57,585 nt of DNA, taken from contig CAILCX010000091.1 in assembly GCA_903832775.1 (NCBI GenBank), positions 1 to 57,585 of the forward strand, given 5' to 3'. The position numbers and the translations under genes were made by a program. This document shows, piece after piece, positions 12,301-18,737 of this stretch; the stretch's first letter is position 1, and the number at the start of each line of letters is the position of its first letter. Under the pieces are notes generated by a model, which made no database searches, was not told where the DNA came from, and worked only from the letters and a program-made list of their open reading frames with translations. Source of the stretch: an uncultured Methylobacter sp. (lineage in GTDB: Bacteria; Pseudomonadota; Gammaproteobacteria; Methylococcales; Methylomonadaceae).

Positions 12301-13779
12301 TATTTGGCCCAAGAGTTGCTTAATCCTGCATCATCGGTTTCAGCGAAACTTCATGCCGCTAACCCGCTACATCAAGGCGATCAATCTTTACCATTGATTG
12401 AGGCAAAATATGGCAATATTGCGTTTCCGGCCAATTTACTGGCAACTTTCTATTTGCCACAGGCTTCAACTTTTAGAGCAGGAAAAGATATTTCCAATCT
12501 GAGTATCTTGGCGCAAAACCTGTCAGCTAGTGATGTAACCCTCATCAATGCTGGCAGGGATATAGGTTTTACAACAGACCGCGATTCAAATGGTAAAATC
12601 ATTACCTCAACTTCAACATCCCAATATTTCAAATTGGCCGGACCTGGGCAGTTACAGGTTTTAGCTGGACGTAATATTAGTCTCGGTGGTTCTGATGGTA
12701 TCCAGACGATAGGCAACTTGCTGAATCAGGCATTGGCCGGTAACGGAGCAAGTATCAATGTGCTCGCAGGCTTGGCTGATAAGGTCGATTATGCAGGTTT
12801 TATCAACAAGTATCAGGCAACTTATGGTGTTCAATTACAGGGGCTTTCAAGCTTAAGCGTTGATCAACAGCGCAAACATCTGTCTGTATTACTGACGATT
12901 CTATTTCAGGAAATCAAACAGTCTGCAGCCGCCGCAGCCGCTGCACCAGAAAATCAAAGGGCAGCTCTTTATAAGCGTGGTTTTGATGCGATTCAGGCAA
13001 TGTTTCCTGGACAAGATTATGCCGGAAATCTTAGTTTGGTTTTCAGTCAGATCAAAACTTTGGCTGGAGGTGATATCAATCTGGCTGTACCGGGCGGTAA
13101 GATTGATGTGGGTCTGGCCGGAAAACAAGGCGGTGTTAGTAAGGGTGCTGATCAGCTAGGTATTGTTGTCCAGCAGCAAGGGGATCTTAATATTCTTACC
13201 TCAGGTGATGTTAACGTTAACCAATCGAGGGTCTTTACGATGGGAGGTGGAAATATCGCAGCCTGGTCTTCCAAGGGGAGTATTGATGCAGGTAAAGGGG
13301 CAAAGTCGGCAATTTCAGCACCGAAGCCGGTTACGACCATTGATCCCAATGGCAATATTACAACCAGGTTTCCTAAAATATTTTCCGGTAGCGGCATTCA
13401 GGCAATTGGTGGCGGTAACGTAACCCTGGCCGCACCAGTAGGTGTAGTTGATGCCGGTGAAGCGGGAATTAGCGGTGGCCAGATTGTAATTGCGGCTACG
13501 GCAGTAATTGGCGCATCTAATATTCAGTCCAGTGGCGGTACTGTAGGTGTTCCGGCCACCGTTTCGGCGCCTGTGGGTTTAAGTGGCGGTGACAGCGCTG
13601 CAACCAGCGCCTCAAAGACCGCAACTCAATCATCATCTGACAACAATAGCAACAGCAGTGATAATGCCAAGGATAAGCAAAAATCGACCGTGAGCATTCT
13701 GAGCGCCGATGTTGTTGGTTTTGGTGACTGTAGCGTCAGCGATGTTAAAGATGCCACGACTAAATGTGGCGGTGGCTAG
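3301..13779 (+). CDS. Giant TpsA/filamentous-haemagglutinin-type exoprotein
   Basis: The protein has 3,492 residues. A signal region ends near residue 42 (GVTPANA). Residues 70-330 form a TPS secretion domain, including ITDKATLDWKSFNI and NGQVYLINQNGFLFGKDSQV. The long middle is a repetitive beta-helix built of Gly/Asn/Ser-rich turns such as GGxVxL and ANGxIxL. Near residue 3200 is an Ala-rich helix, followed by a DUF3739-like tail and a low-complexity Ser/Asn/Asp stretch. It is expected to be an adhesin or surface fibre secreted by a two-partner system. The last residues carry two cysteines 11 apart (GDC...KCGGG), like the C-terminal disulfide anchor known for HMW1-type adhesins. No TpsB transporter gene is in the window. 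The ribosome-binding site is weak (GGAAAA about 8 bp upstream). Confidence 0.9.
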   Translation: MVTLYHPLPDLPVSKQKPLVLAIRTLIASGFVLGTGVTPANAELPVPTAAVTLTPTPVDIAIPTIPSLPVQPQASVSGQATVAVSGHAMTINQITDKATLDWKSFNIDKGYSVEFIQPSASSVALNNIHQTDASRILGSLTANGQVYLINQNGFLFGKDSQVNVNSLVASTLGISDTDFKTGITKVFDLNKNNSDYLTKAAALKGNGEIYLKNAQGHFVLDEAGQKVKIQVFLEAGASIKTNAPGGRVIIAAPTITNQGTIETPDGQTILAGATDKVYLQEAGVDSDIRGLLVEVGTGGDVNNVGKVLAERGNASLLGFAVNQQGIASATTSVQLNGSVRLLAHEGILNPSANGLKYKSTQRADGSTATVTLLGGSLTSVDLDSDKTATAIDAQGQTRSKIDISGHKIVLRNGSLVQAHAGDVTLTAVDDIQGKHDARIYLEAGSKVDVSGVKNVEVSAQRNVLNVELRKNELRDSPLQRDGVLYGKTVAVDIRDTKLGYTNDGTLATATIPIADVKGAVDRIARNIDERSTSGGSITLNSSGDVIAKAGSNLDISGGSVAYKAGIISTSKLVSGGQVYDIATADPNRSYDSIITQSHYDPGYVTGKAGGSLAITSYEAVLDGNLQAQTLAGALQRLPETRAVGSTLNLELSSLGSFSGQGVVFDDNAIAKSLGVNDQLARQNGGTPGQPAALLTINTGLLRNSGINNVNVKTSGSVTVTKDTKLKLPALGHLGLTAKNFDIQGAIISPSGTVDLQSIVVNNISQPSAITLGSSALIDVSGLWINDPQDIRLGHGLSAINIKGGSVNLAAEQLDLTLEKGSRINASGGAWQQSNAKITAGNGGSIKLSATSHDAQQKPGSLVINGDLSAWGLQQGGNLSLTTNEVIIGPNSAVPVHSGSTLKPLILAPDFFKQGGFSNYDITSNFYGLKVADNVQLSLQQHNLQLTSASTLAASGNSLLDISKQETLPDYLRNPLNLKLSFIELNAQNTQEALTIGKGALIQTDSLGSVELTSDTSIFVDGTINTPAGKIALTINPTTFAAGYLASQGIWLGADSKLLAQGAFDRQISINGLKTGDVLSGGTVQLAAKRGYIVTRAGSLIDVSGTTEKLDFLETGTSGGGVPLVKRDIASDAGSINFTTGEGILADGNFKATALGTGALGGSFTVAIDRNLRVKPDYLLTHTNKFPDDILATQPHRIELTTNDSNVLADSFLQGGAINDYSGRALLKSSRINEAGFDSLLFNTDVVTVNGQYTSGVLFNGDVELNAGRQIVFDTPSLQATNGHITLNTAYAELGSTQSQGNITIAPPATTGSGQLDVNAQAIELVGGLGFNGFNKVNLGFASTDPKYPGTGDLRFRGILNTTNKTYRGQVNLNGSLTLQAAQIYPGTLTDYTINVTGTGNDSVTILNSGAQALPVYSAGGKLTINAPNIYQKGTLKAPFGILSLNAYKELQLAAGSLTSVSGAGITVPFGRVSGSTTWVYPLDNLGNSNIVIDTPPEKRLELNGKDVNLQAGATIDLSGGGDLYAYEFITGAGGSNDVLDPGTAGYSQKFAVLPGFNSALTPYDPLESASSGLANGTSAYLNAGAGLAAGWYTLLPAHYALLPGAYLVTPKAGTQDQYQTRNDLAGTAIVSGHYGVAGTDFQKARTQGFAIEPGTIARTRSQYTDYTANQFFANKAVTAGTALPQLPWDAGSLVINAKTSLSLAADLIANPVGKGLGGQVDISADRLEIVNRSEDLSSVASGTVGLLAGDLNKLNAPSLLLGGKRTKDVKGQRVTAYADKVQIDSGVNLKGQEILLTAINEVKVVGNAVVESIGKSDVSGGTLLLDNKNGTSDSALLRVSALGQVDVLRDKAINGNGGILTVESGARLKAKGSMLLDSSKNTIFDGIIDMQGGSLALNSSRISVGAAPVNTPGLVLANTQFHLDDLRLKSAHDFDIYGAASFDSKQVSISAATINGFNNTGALSSITAFDLIKFSNQGATTEHTGTGNGELAFNAREIELGSGQYALNGFNKVSFNATEGINGIGQLIDPITGNSSVTAAGTLTVAGDILMNAGYFSGGNGSTTSIDATGHKVTLTSPVAVPANPNIGLGVRWSVIGDSITSNARFELSSGILDLNALNGDINLNSLSNIDLSGKVVAFTETYKASGAGSLALSAAQGDINLAAGAKINLAGATYNGHQVSNAGLLTVKAGNGQFNWDGVIDAKGTATKTSDLLQGRFRLDVKSFGASAGAFTALNNKLVTAGFSEEQTLEQHSGDVSIASGDNIKAHQFQLAADQGAVSIAGAIDASGSKAGSVSIYGRNGITLASTGKITATATTSGSAGGSVTLDTVHQDDTGTGLLDLYDARGLIDVSPGTAGLGGTVHFRAGRDDTAHTVAVTVINSQIKGADPLRTALEATRIYYPADQGTITTTDIAAWQGNTTAFMNAKPVLFNHSGSTINFLPGIEVRSQNNLSLNNVWDFMDGAWDTSTASWNSNWHYIDSAGNKSLPGFLTLRATGDLNINATLTDAFANAPTPGQDNIIDGNGDPEPYIYHDLIQPGRSWSYNLIAGNNVNLANSYDFGQSQVMVRTGTGNIQIAAGGDIHFLKDVSNSKAAAAIYTMGTPASYTRGQLLAGTILGVPVRLNGETDQDYLNRLDSTQLNALLRYGYLDEMQMGFGYMFAEYPTQGGNINISAAGNIQGIQTGQQISDWQVRGGFWNNGRTDNRPTAWGIDVSGDVNLDGLTIDANGNSYHIRYFNQNIGALGGGNVNVQAGADVRDLSVMLPTTGKPFGGMSNLDQWNVNGAIINGGGDLQVTAGNDIVGGEYYVGLGRGSLIAGGSIAKGTIPRSTSTIGGILDVGDAKFDVQARKDLNLATAMNPTMIEQTVLPDKGSQYDTRFFSYGPNSGINLISTAGNVALENDFNAIKTLKNMAISTPSKFEYTLYPGTVKAAALSGDIRINNSMTLFPSSVGDLAFLANGNIGSDKTSGNNHLYINMSDTDPANLPGISNPATEVEGSGINYLAQELLNPASSVSAKLHAANPLHQGDQSLPLIEAKYGNIAFPANLLATFYLPQASTFRAGKDISNLSILAQNLSASDVTLINAGRDIGFTTDRDSNGKIITSTSTSQYFKLAGPGQLQVLAGRNISLGGSDGIQTIGNLLNQALAGNGASINVLAGLADKVDYAGFINKYQATYGVQLQGLSSLSVDQQRKHLSVLLTILFQEIKQSAAAAAAAPENQRAALYKRGFDAIQAMFPGQDYAGNLSLVFSQIKTLAGGDINLAVPGGKIDVGLAGKQGGVSKGADQLGIVVQQQGDLNILTSGDVNVNQSRVFTMGGGNIAAWSSKGSIDAGKGAKSAISAPKPVTTIDPNGNITTRFPKIFSGSGIQAIGGGNVTLAAPVGVVDAGEAGISGGQIVIAATAVIGASNIQSSGGTVGVPATVSAPVGLSGGDSAATSASKTATQSSSDNNSNSSDNAKDKQKSTVSILSADVVGFGDCSVSDVKDATTKCGGG

Positions 13780-13857
13780 CGATGACCATATATTACTGAT
13801 TGCCGGTTTACTGGGATAGCTATAAACTGGTTTTGAAAGTTTTTTAGCTAAGCAAAT

Positions 13858-13898
13858 ACTTCCCCAATGCATATAAATATACGTTGGGGAAGTTTTTT
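13858..13898 (+). terminator. Terminator of the giant exoprotein gene
   Basis: ACTTCCCCAA (13858-13867) and TTGGGGAAGT (13884-13893) form a perfect 10-bp stem, followed by a run of Ts. It lies about 80 bp after the stop codon. The AT-rich 16-base loop is long for a terminator, but the stem and T run are strong. Confidence 0.75.
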
Positions 13899-14004
13899 AT
13901 GTTTATAAATCAATAGGACTTGCTGTTTACATCTGACTTTAATTGGCGCAAAAATCGGTTATGACCGACGCCAAGTCAAGTCAGTTCATCACCGGTCATT
14001 GTTT

Positions 14005-14030
14005 CTGAATCAGGACTGGCGCTGATTCAG
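14005..14030 (-). terminator. Hairpin at the stop codon of the RHH gene
   Basis: CTGAATCAG and CTGATTCAG form a perfect 9-bp inverted repeat around an 8-base loop, overlapping the TGA stop of the small antitoxin-like gene. No T tract follows on the minus strand, so termination is uncertain. Confidence 0.35.
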
Positions 14031-14215
14031 GTCTCAAAAGCATTGAGTTCACCCCGAGCTTGCCGCTCTCGAAAATAGGTCTCGGCTTTCAATGCGGAAA
14101 CCTTTTTGGCAATAGCCATAACGAAAAATTGGTTCATTGATACCTGCTCTTCCTCCGCAACTTTGCGAGCGTAAGTAAACAGAGATTCAGGGACATGCAA
14201 CGCATAGTTGGTCAT
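14027..14215 (-). CDS. Ribbon-helix-helix (HicB/Arc-like) antitoxin-type protein
   Basis: The protein has 62 residues. It starts MTNYALHVPESLFTYARK and contains AEEEQVSMNQFFVMAIAKKV, the layout of a short beta strand then two helices found in Arc/HicB-type DNA-binding antitoxins. The start at 14215 is chosen by family resemblance; an in-frame ATG at 14266 would add 17 residues, and neither has a strong ribosome-binding site. No toxin gene is recognisable beside it: the 650 bp upstream has no ORF and the exoprotein ends 250 bp away. It is either an orphan antitoxin or a small transcription regulator. A perfect 9-bp hairpin (14005-14030) overlaps its stop codon. Confidence 0.65.
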   Translation of the reverse strand: MTNYALHVPESLFTYARKVAEEEQVSMNQFFVMAIAKKVSALKAETYFRERQARGELNAFET

Positions 14216-14864
14216 CAGGTATTCTGCTTTTGCAGTTGGCGTAAAAAAAGCACCTGGGCTTAACATGTTTGATTATTGCTTTAACGGATTGGCATTGCTG
14301 GTTTTTGTAAGGACAATGGTAACCTAATCTTTCTTAAAAATTGCTTGGGAACCTGTATGAAACAGTATGATCAACAGGCATTTTTGAAGCACCCGCTAAA
14401 ATCACATACGCAAAAATGCTAAGGTTAGCCCGGTCAAGGCTAAACTTAAAGGGGCTTAAAACGCAACCAGTATCAAAAATGCTTACCACAACTACCGGAA
14501 CGATAATTTAGAGCGGTTGAGCCTTCAAAGCGTATGATTCAAAGGTTAGGTGGAGAACGTTGCAGGCGAGGCTAGATAAGGCCTGCAGTCAATGATAATT
14601 TGGGTAATGATTTTTACATACGCTGGAACTCCTCAAGCGTACGATGGAACGCTGGAAACACGCGAGAAAAGCCTAAAAGTAAGCCGGTACAAATCTCTAC
14701 CGCTGGCTCAATGGCTTACATGGCTTTTTCTTATCACTATTTCACTAAAGCTTATTTTGTAGACTTGTGAAGTAGTATCTAGCATTTATAAGCAGCTGCC
14801 GGGCAGCGTTGCGCTAACCCGACATTCATGTTGTTTACTTTATTAAAAATCCGTAAGCTGAGAT
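14216..14864. other. Gene-free 650-bp spacer rich in inverted repeats
   Basis: No convincing ORF was found. The spacer holds AAGGTTAGCC/GGCTAAACTT (14421-14430 with 14438-14447) and a TGCAGGC/GCCTGCA hairpin near 14561-14587. The 7-mer CATACGC occurs at 14405 and 14617, with its complement GCGTATG at 14530 and a near-copy at 14637. It could be a decayed mobile element or an unrecognised structured RNA. I cannot assign it. Confidence 0.4.
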
Positions 14865-15875
14865 TTATTTTCCCGGCCCGTAAATCTGGTCAAATACACC
14901 GTCATCGGCAAAATGTTTTTTCTGCGCTTCATCCCAACCGCCAAACTTGGCAATGCTTACCAACTCTAAAGGTTTAAATTGTTTGGCGTATTTAGCGGCA
15001 ATTTCAGTGTCAGTAGGACGGTAAAAGTTTTTACCTATAATTTCCTGACCTTCCTTGCTGTATAAATATTTCAGATATTCGGTCGCCACTTCAGTCGTAC
15101 CGTGTTTACGGGAAACATCTTCAACCACAGCGACTGGAGGCTCTGCCAATACACTTAAAGAAGGCGTAACAATTTCAAATTTTTCCGGGCCAAACTCTTT
15201 CAAGGCCAAATAGGCTTCATTTTCCCAGGCAATTAACACATCGCCAATTTCACGTTCGATAAAAGTAGTGGTCGATCCACGCGCACCGGTGTCCAACACG
15301 GCAGCATTCTTGAACAACTGTCCGACAAATACTTTAGCTGCCGCTTCGTCATTATTGTTGGCTTTAAGTGCATAAGCCCAGGCACCCAAATAGTTCCAAC
15401 GCGCACCACCAGAAGTTTTCGGATTTGGCGTTACGATACTGACACCCGGTTTGACAAGATCATTCCAATCTTTAATTTTTAACGGATTGCCTTTGCGCAC
15501 CAAAAATACGATGGTTGAAGTATAGGGCGAGCTGTTGTTAGGCAGCTGACTTTGCCAGTTTTCCGAAATCAGTTTGCGTTTTTGGTACAACTGATCAACG
15601 TCATAGCCTAAAGCCAGCGTCACCACATCGGCTTCAAGACCTTCCAATACTGAACGCGCCTGCTTTCCTGATCCACCGTGAGACTGATTGATAGTCACGT
15701 TATCGCCGGTTTTGGCTTTCCAGTATTTGGCGAAAGCGGTGTTGTACTCTTTGTACAGTTCCCGGGTTGGGTCATAAGAAACATTAAGTAATGTAACATC
15801 TGCCGCCCTAACTTCGCTGGCTGCCAGTACAACTAATACAGCCGCAAAGACGATATTGATAAAATTTTTATTCAT
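14865..15875 (-). CDS. sbp: Sulfate ABC transporter substrate-binding protein
   Basis: The protein has 336 residues, the usual length for Sbp/CysP. A signal peptide (to EVRAA) is followed by the family start [16 protein letters not shown]. Other hallmarks are [42 protein letters not shown] and [11 protein letters not shown], which line the sulfate or thiosulfate site. It should capture sulfate in the periplasm for an ABC permease. No cysTWA genes are nearby, so the membrane components must be encoded elsewhere. It lies 24 bp downstream of the porin and is probably co-transcribed with the porin and YezD. Confidence 0.93.
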   Translation of the reverse strand: MNKNFINIVFAAVLVVLAASEVRAADVTLLNVSYDPTRELYKEYNTAFAKYWKAKTGDNVTINQSHGGSGKQARSVLEGLEADVVTLALGYDVDQLYQKRKLISENWQSQLPNNSSPYTSTIVFLVRKGNPLKIKDWNDLVKPGVSIVTPNPKTSGGARWNYLGAWAYALKANNNDEAAAKVFVGQLFKNAAVLDTGARGSTTTFIEREIGDVLIAWENEAYLALKEFGPEKFEIVTPSLSVLAEPPVAVVEDVSRKHGTTEVATEYLKYLYSKEGQEIIGKNFYRPTDTEIAAKYAKQFKPLELVSIAKFGGWDEAQKKHFADDGVFDQIYGPGK

Positions 15876-15899
15876 AAATAAATCCTGGGATGAGGTTGT

Positions 15900-17465
15900 T
15901 TAAAACGATAATTGGAAACGTGTGGCGAAAATTTGCTCGTTAGGTCGATCAGTTACTTTGGTGCTTGATGTTCCAGCACCTCCACTGAAAGAAACGTTCT
16001 CGTAATCGGCCCGAATGATGGCATTGCTGTTTAAATACCAGTTGGCACCCACAGTCCAGGCTCTGGCTTTGGTAGCTGATTTGCTAGGATCAAGGATTAC
16101 AAATGTAGAATTATCGACATCCAGTTCGCTATAGCGTGCGGCTAACTGTAAAGCCCCCCACGTACCTTTTAAAGGATCGAAATTTTGTATCGGTTTAACA
16201 CCGGCAAAGGTATTATCTTCGCCAGTAACGACATAAGAACCCAAAATCTGCCAGGCTTTGTTTTCCTGCTTAACATTTGTGCTAGCCCTTGTATTAATGG
16301 AAGTTCCGGAAAGATGCTGCGTAGAAATGACATACTCGCCCATGGCACCAAACGGCCCAGAAAACCAGTAAGCCTGGGGGTAAATACGCGAGGCTGTTCC
16401 ATCTGATGTTGGCGCAGCATATGCGACGGCAGCAGCAGCCCCAACAGGTAGCGCTTTATGGGTGCTTGCATAATCAATATACTTGCTTCTACCCAACGGA
16501 GTAGACTGATTATTGAGAGCCTGTTTATCCGGATTGCCAACAGAACCGGCCACACCCAAACCAAATCCTTCTAACCAAGAGTAGCCGGTATGCTGAAACG
16601 GATGAGCAAATACTCGCCCGTTAATTTCCTTGTTGTCAGCAGTACCCGCTGAACTTTTATCAATACTGCCGTCATCTCCAGAACCATTGGTGACACCAAT
16701 CTGATAAGTAAACGTGTTTTTAGTATCGATAGGTCCAGCGACGGTATCGGTCTTATAGCCAGGTTTGGAAAACGCGCCATGCAACTGTATACCTACGTCA
16801 CGGTTACTGGCCAAATAAGACGGAAAGGCTCGCTCAAGAAAAGTGCCATCCGCATCGCCCTGTAATCGCTCAAGACTGAGCGGAGATTTATATTTACCAA
16901 CTAACAAACTCGCCGCAGGATGATAGGCATAGTCTAGATAAGCATCCGGAAGAATGTTGGTCGCCGCAAAATCAGGCATGATTTTAAAGTAAATATTTTT
17001 AAAGAAATAACCTTCCAGCCACACTCGCGCTTGTTTGAGTTCGAATCTGTCAGTTGCGGTAAAACTGTTATCATCAATAAAGAAACGTCCATCGGTTTGC
17101 ACCGCGCCGCGTATTCTTACTTGATGTTTTTTGTCTGAAGAAGAAATCTTGAAGCCATTTTCACCTGCTTCAAATACCGGCAACTTTTGGAAAGTTCCGG
17201 CAGTCACTTCATCCTGCACTTCCAGCTTACGCTCCAGGGTATTAACTTTACGAGTCAGCTTTTCTACTTCGGGAGCCGCTGCGACTGGCGCTGGGGCAGG
17301 AGTGGGTTTATTGGCTAGCGCCGCCGCCTGATCCAGTTTTTCAAGCCGGGTTTCCAGTTCGCGAATACGCCGCTCAAGGGCTGCAGTATCAGCATGAGCG
17401 TCAGGAATACCGAATAAGGCCAGGTTAATTACGCCGGCTAAAGCGGTACGTTTGAAATTTTTCAT
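15900..17465 (-). CDS. OprO/OprP-type outer-membrane porin
   Basis: The protein has 521 residues: a signal peptide, a coiled-coil (ALERRIRELETRLEKLDQ, residues about 28-45), a Pro/Ala linker, a second short coiled coil (VEKLTRKVNTLERKLEV), then a beta-barrel with alternating strands ending in Phe (ATRFQLSF). This is the phosphate-selective porin O/P family layout with a trimer-forming N-terminal coil. Placed between yezD and sbp, it most likely admits sulfate or another oxyanion rather than phosphate; this is inference from context. Start 17465 has AAGGA 7 bp upstream. A longer in-frame reading to 17630 would run over the yezD gene, so I rejected it. Confidence 0.88.
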   Translation of the reverse strand: MKNFKRTALAGVINLALFGIPDAHADTAALERRIRELETRLEKLDQAAALANKPTPAPAPVAAAPEVEKLTRKVNTLERKLEVQDEVTAGTFQKLPVFEAGENGFKISSSDKKHQVRIRGAVQTDGRFFIDDNSFTATDRFELKQARVWLEGYFFKNIYFKIMPDFAATNILPDAYLDYAYHPAASLLVGKYKSPLSLERLQGDADGTFLERAFPSYLASNRDVGIQLHGAFSKPGYKTDTVAGPIDTKNTFTYQIGVTNGSGDDGSIDKSSAGTADNKEINGRVFAHPFQHTGYSWLEGFGLGVAGSVGNPDKQALNNQSTPLGRSKYIDYASTHKALPVGAAAAVAYAAPTSDGTASRIYPQAYWFSGPFGAMGEYVISTQHLSGTSINTRASTNVKQENKAWQILGSYVVTGEDNTFAGVKPIQNFDPLKGTWGALQLAARYSELDVDNSTFVILDPSKSATKARAWTVGANWYLNSNAIIRADYENVSFSGGAGTSSTKVTDRPNEQIFATRFQLSF

Positions 17466-17568
17466 AGACTTAGTCCTTAAATAGATCTTGACCATCCGGT
17501 AGTCCGGTAAGCCTGCTATCTTTTGTAATATTTTCATTCGCCGATTTTTACGGTAGAAAGGGGGGTAA

Positions 17569-17742
17569 TTATTTTTTATTGTCGAAGCGTAATTTTTCTT
17601 TGCGCTCGATTTGCACGACTTTGCCTTCATGAATGGTTATTTCAATCGAACCGAATCTAATCTCTTGTAAAATATCAGCAATCTGAGTTGCAACTTCAGA
17701 CAGTCGAGGTTCGCTTTGAGAGCTTTCCAATTTAAGTGCCAT
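17569..17742 (-). CDS. YezD family (DUF2292) small protein
   Basis: This is a 57-residue protein. Its core, residues 20-52, contains QIADILQEIRFGSIEITIHE and GKVVQIERKEKLR, which is the DUF2292/YezD pattern. These short proteins recur beside sulfur-assimilation and sulfate or thiosulfate transport genes, matching the porin and Sbp genes that follow. The molecular role is unknown. ATG 17742 has GGAG about 8 bp upstream. The porin start lies about 100 bp downstream, so it is probably the first gene of the operon. The inverted repeats at 17774 and 17846 are candidate operators for the unit. Confidence 0.8.
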   Translation of the reverse strand: MALKLESSQSEPRLSEVATQIADILQEIRFGSIEITIHEGKVVQIERKEKLRFDNKK

Positions 17743-17773
17743 AAATACGCTCCGAATAAAATCTTGTTAATTA

Positions 17774-17793
17774 CGACAGGAAAAAATCTGTCG
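17774..17793. promoter_or_regulatory. Inverted repeat CGACAG-N8-CTGTCG upstream of yezD
   Basis: Perfect 6-bp arms separated by 8 bp lie 32 bp before the yezD start codon. Position and symmetry fit an operator or a leader hairpin. The regulator is unknown. Confidence 0.35.
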
Positions 17794-17845
17794 TTTACGT
17801 TAGGAGTAAGTGTAAAGAGAATTTGATGGTTAATAAAACGACTAT

Positions 17846-17865
17846 ATTAGATGCACTCATCTAAT
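17846..17865. promoter_or_regulatory. Perfect palindrome ATTAGATG-N4-CATCTAAT
   Basis: Eight-base arms flank CACT, about 100 bp upstream of yezD. This is the size and shape of a dimeric transcription-factor site (LysR or TetR type). It may control the yezD-porin-sbp unit. No regulator gene sits beside it. Confidence 0.4.
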
Positions 17866-18000
17866 TTGGTGATATACCCTGCCAAGCAGCAGAATATCCG
17901 ATTGAATAATACGTGGGATTTAAATTATTTATTGGGGCGGGCAACCCTGTCCCGGCGATCTGTTATCGCGAAACCGGCAAGGAAATGTTATGGATAGTAT

Positions 18001-18321
18001 TTATGTTATTGCATCACACGACAAAGGCATCGACTTGCCTACGCTATCAATATGCTGAATGAGCGACTGATTATCCAGAGACTCATAATGAACCACATCG
18101 AAAAAGTAAGGCAAAGGCAATTCTTCATTAAGCAAAAAATTTAATCGTTGAACAATTTCAGGAGTGACTGCACTCCCCTTGATCGCAAGATCAACATTGG
18201 ACGCTTTTTTATACGTTCCTTTTGCACGGGAACCAAAAATCACGGTTCGCTCAATTTCAGAAAAATGGCTGATTGCAGTCGTGATACGACGTAAATCAAG
18301 CTCGGTTAATCCGGTTTGCAT
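18001..18321 (-). CDS. MntA-like minimal nucleotidyltransferase with altered metal site
   Basis: The product has 106 residues and the minimal nucleotidyltransferase fold: IERTVIFGSRAKG (residues 25-35), then a segment that normally reads SDxD but here reads SNVD (41-44), and a third acidic strand FFDVVHY (Asp75). In active MntA antitoxins the GS...SDxD Asp pair binds the metal used to AMPylate HepT. Here the first Asp is Asn42, so catalysis is doubtful. Its ATG overlaps the TGA of the HEPN gene by one base (TGATG), so the two are translationally coupled as a toxin-antitoxin pair would be. Confidence 0.85.
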   Translation of the reverse strand: MQTGLTELDLRRITTAISHFSEIERTVIFGSRAKGTYKKASNVDLAIKGSAVTPEIVQRLNFLLNEELPLPYFFDVVHYESLDNQSLIQHIDSVGKSMPLSCDAIT

Positions 18322-18719
18322 CAATTTAATTCTGCACTCATACGCTTGTACAACTGCTGTAAAACGGGAAAATAATGGGATTTGATTTTTGCTGTAACTT
18401 CAATCACCTTATTTTCATCATAAGTTTGAGTGGTCTGGTTTCGATCGCTTAACGCATCCATCCAGAGTTGACCTTCCTCCAAAATAGTAGCCTGAAAAGC
18501 TTGTTTTATGGCATCCTTGGGTGAACTCACAGTATAGCCCTGCAGTTCCAGATAATCCTTCATCAGCTTCCATGCCAGCTCAAAAGTCATTTCGTAAAAC
18601 TGGATAATGCCACCTCGTTCAACTTCGGAGGGCGCTGTTATGGACAACGCGCGTTCCAGCAGTAGAAAGGCCTTTTCATAATTCTGAAAACGTTGCCGCG
18701 AGCGAATATCGTGAGCCAT
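18321..18719 (-). CDS. HepT-like HEPN protein lacking the catalytic histidine
   Basis: The product has 132 residues and belongs to the HI0074/HEPN family. It starts MAHDIRSRQRFQNYEKAFLL, as is typical, and has the conserved FYEMTFELAWKLMKDYLE helix. The family's R-x4-H-x-Y ribonuclease motif is present as RNQTTQTY: Arg93 and Tyr100 remain but the His is Gln98. The RNase activity of HEPN toxins needs this His, so the protein is probably inactive or altered. Start 18719 (ATG) is preferred over an in-frame GTG at 18731. It lies 18 bp after hemL and may share its transcript. Confidence 0.85.
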   Translation of the reverse strand: MAHDIRSRQRFQNYEKAFLLLERALSITAPSEVERGGIIQFYEMTFELAWKLMKDYLELQGYTVSSPKDAIKQAFQATILEEGQLWMDALSDRNQTTQTYDENKVIEVTAKIKSHYFPVLQQLYKRMSAELN

Positions 18720-18737
18720 AGCGAAACTCACTCATGC

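Noticed and set aside
14341-14760. Possible group II intron or transposase remnant
   Set aside because: Translation in several frames gave only short, broken stretches; no domain V or transposase motif was found.
17466-17630. Longer N-terminus for the porin
   Set aside because: It would put 55 residues before a good signal peptide and run through the yezD stop; the start at 17465 has its own ribosome-binding site.
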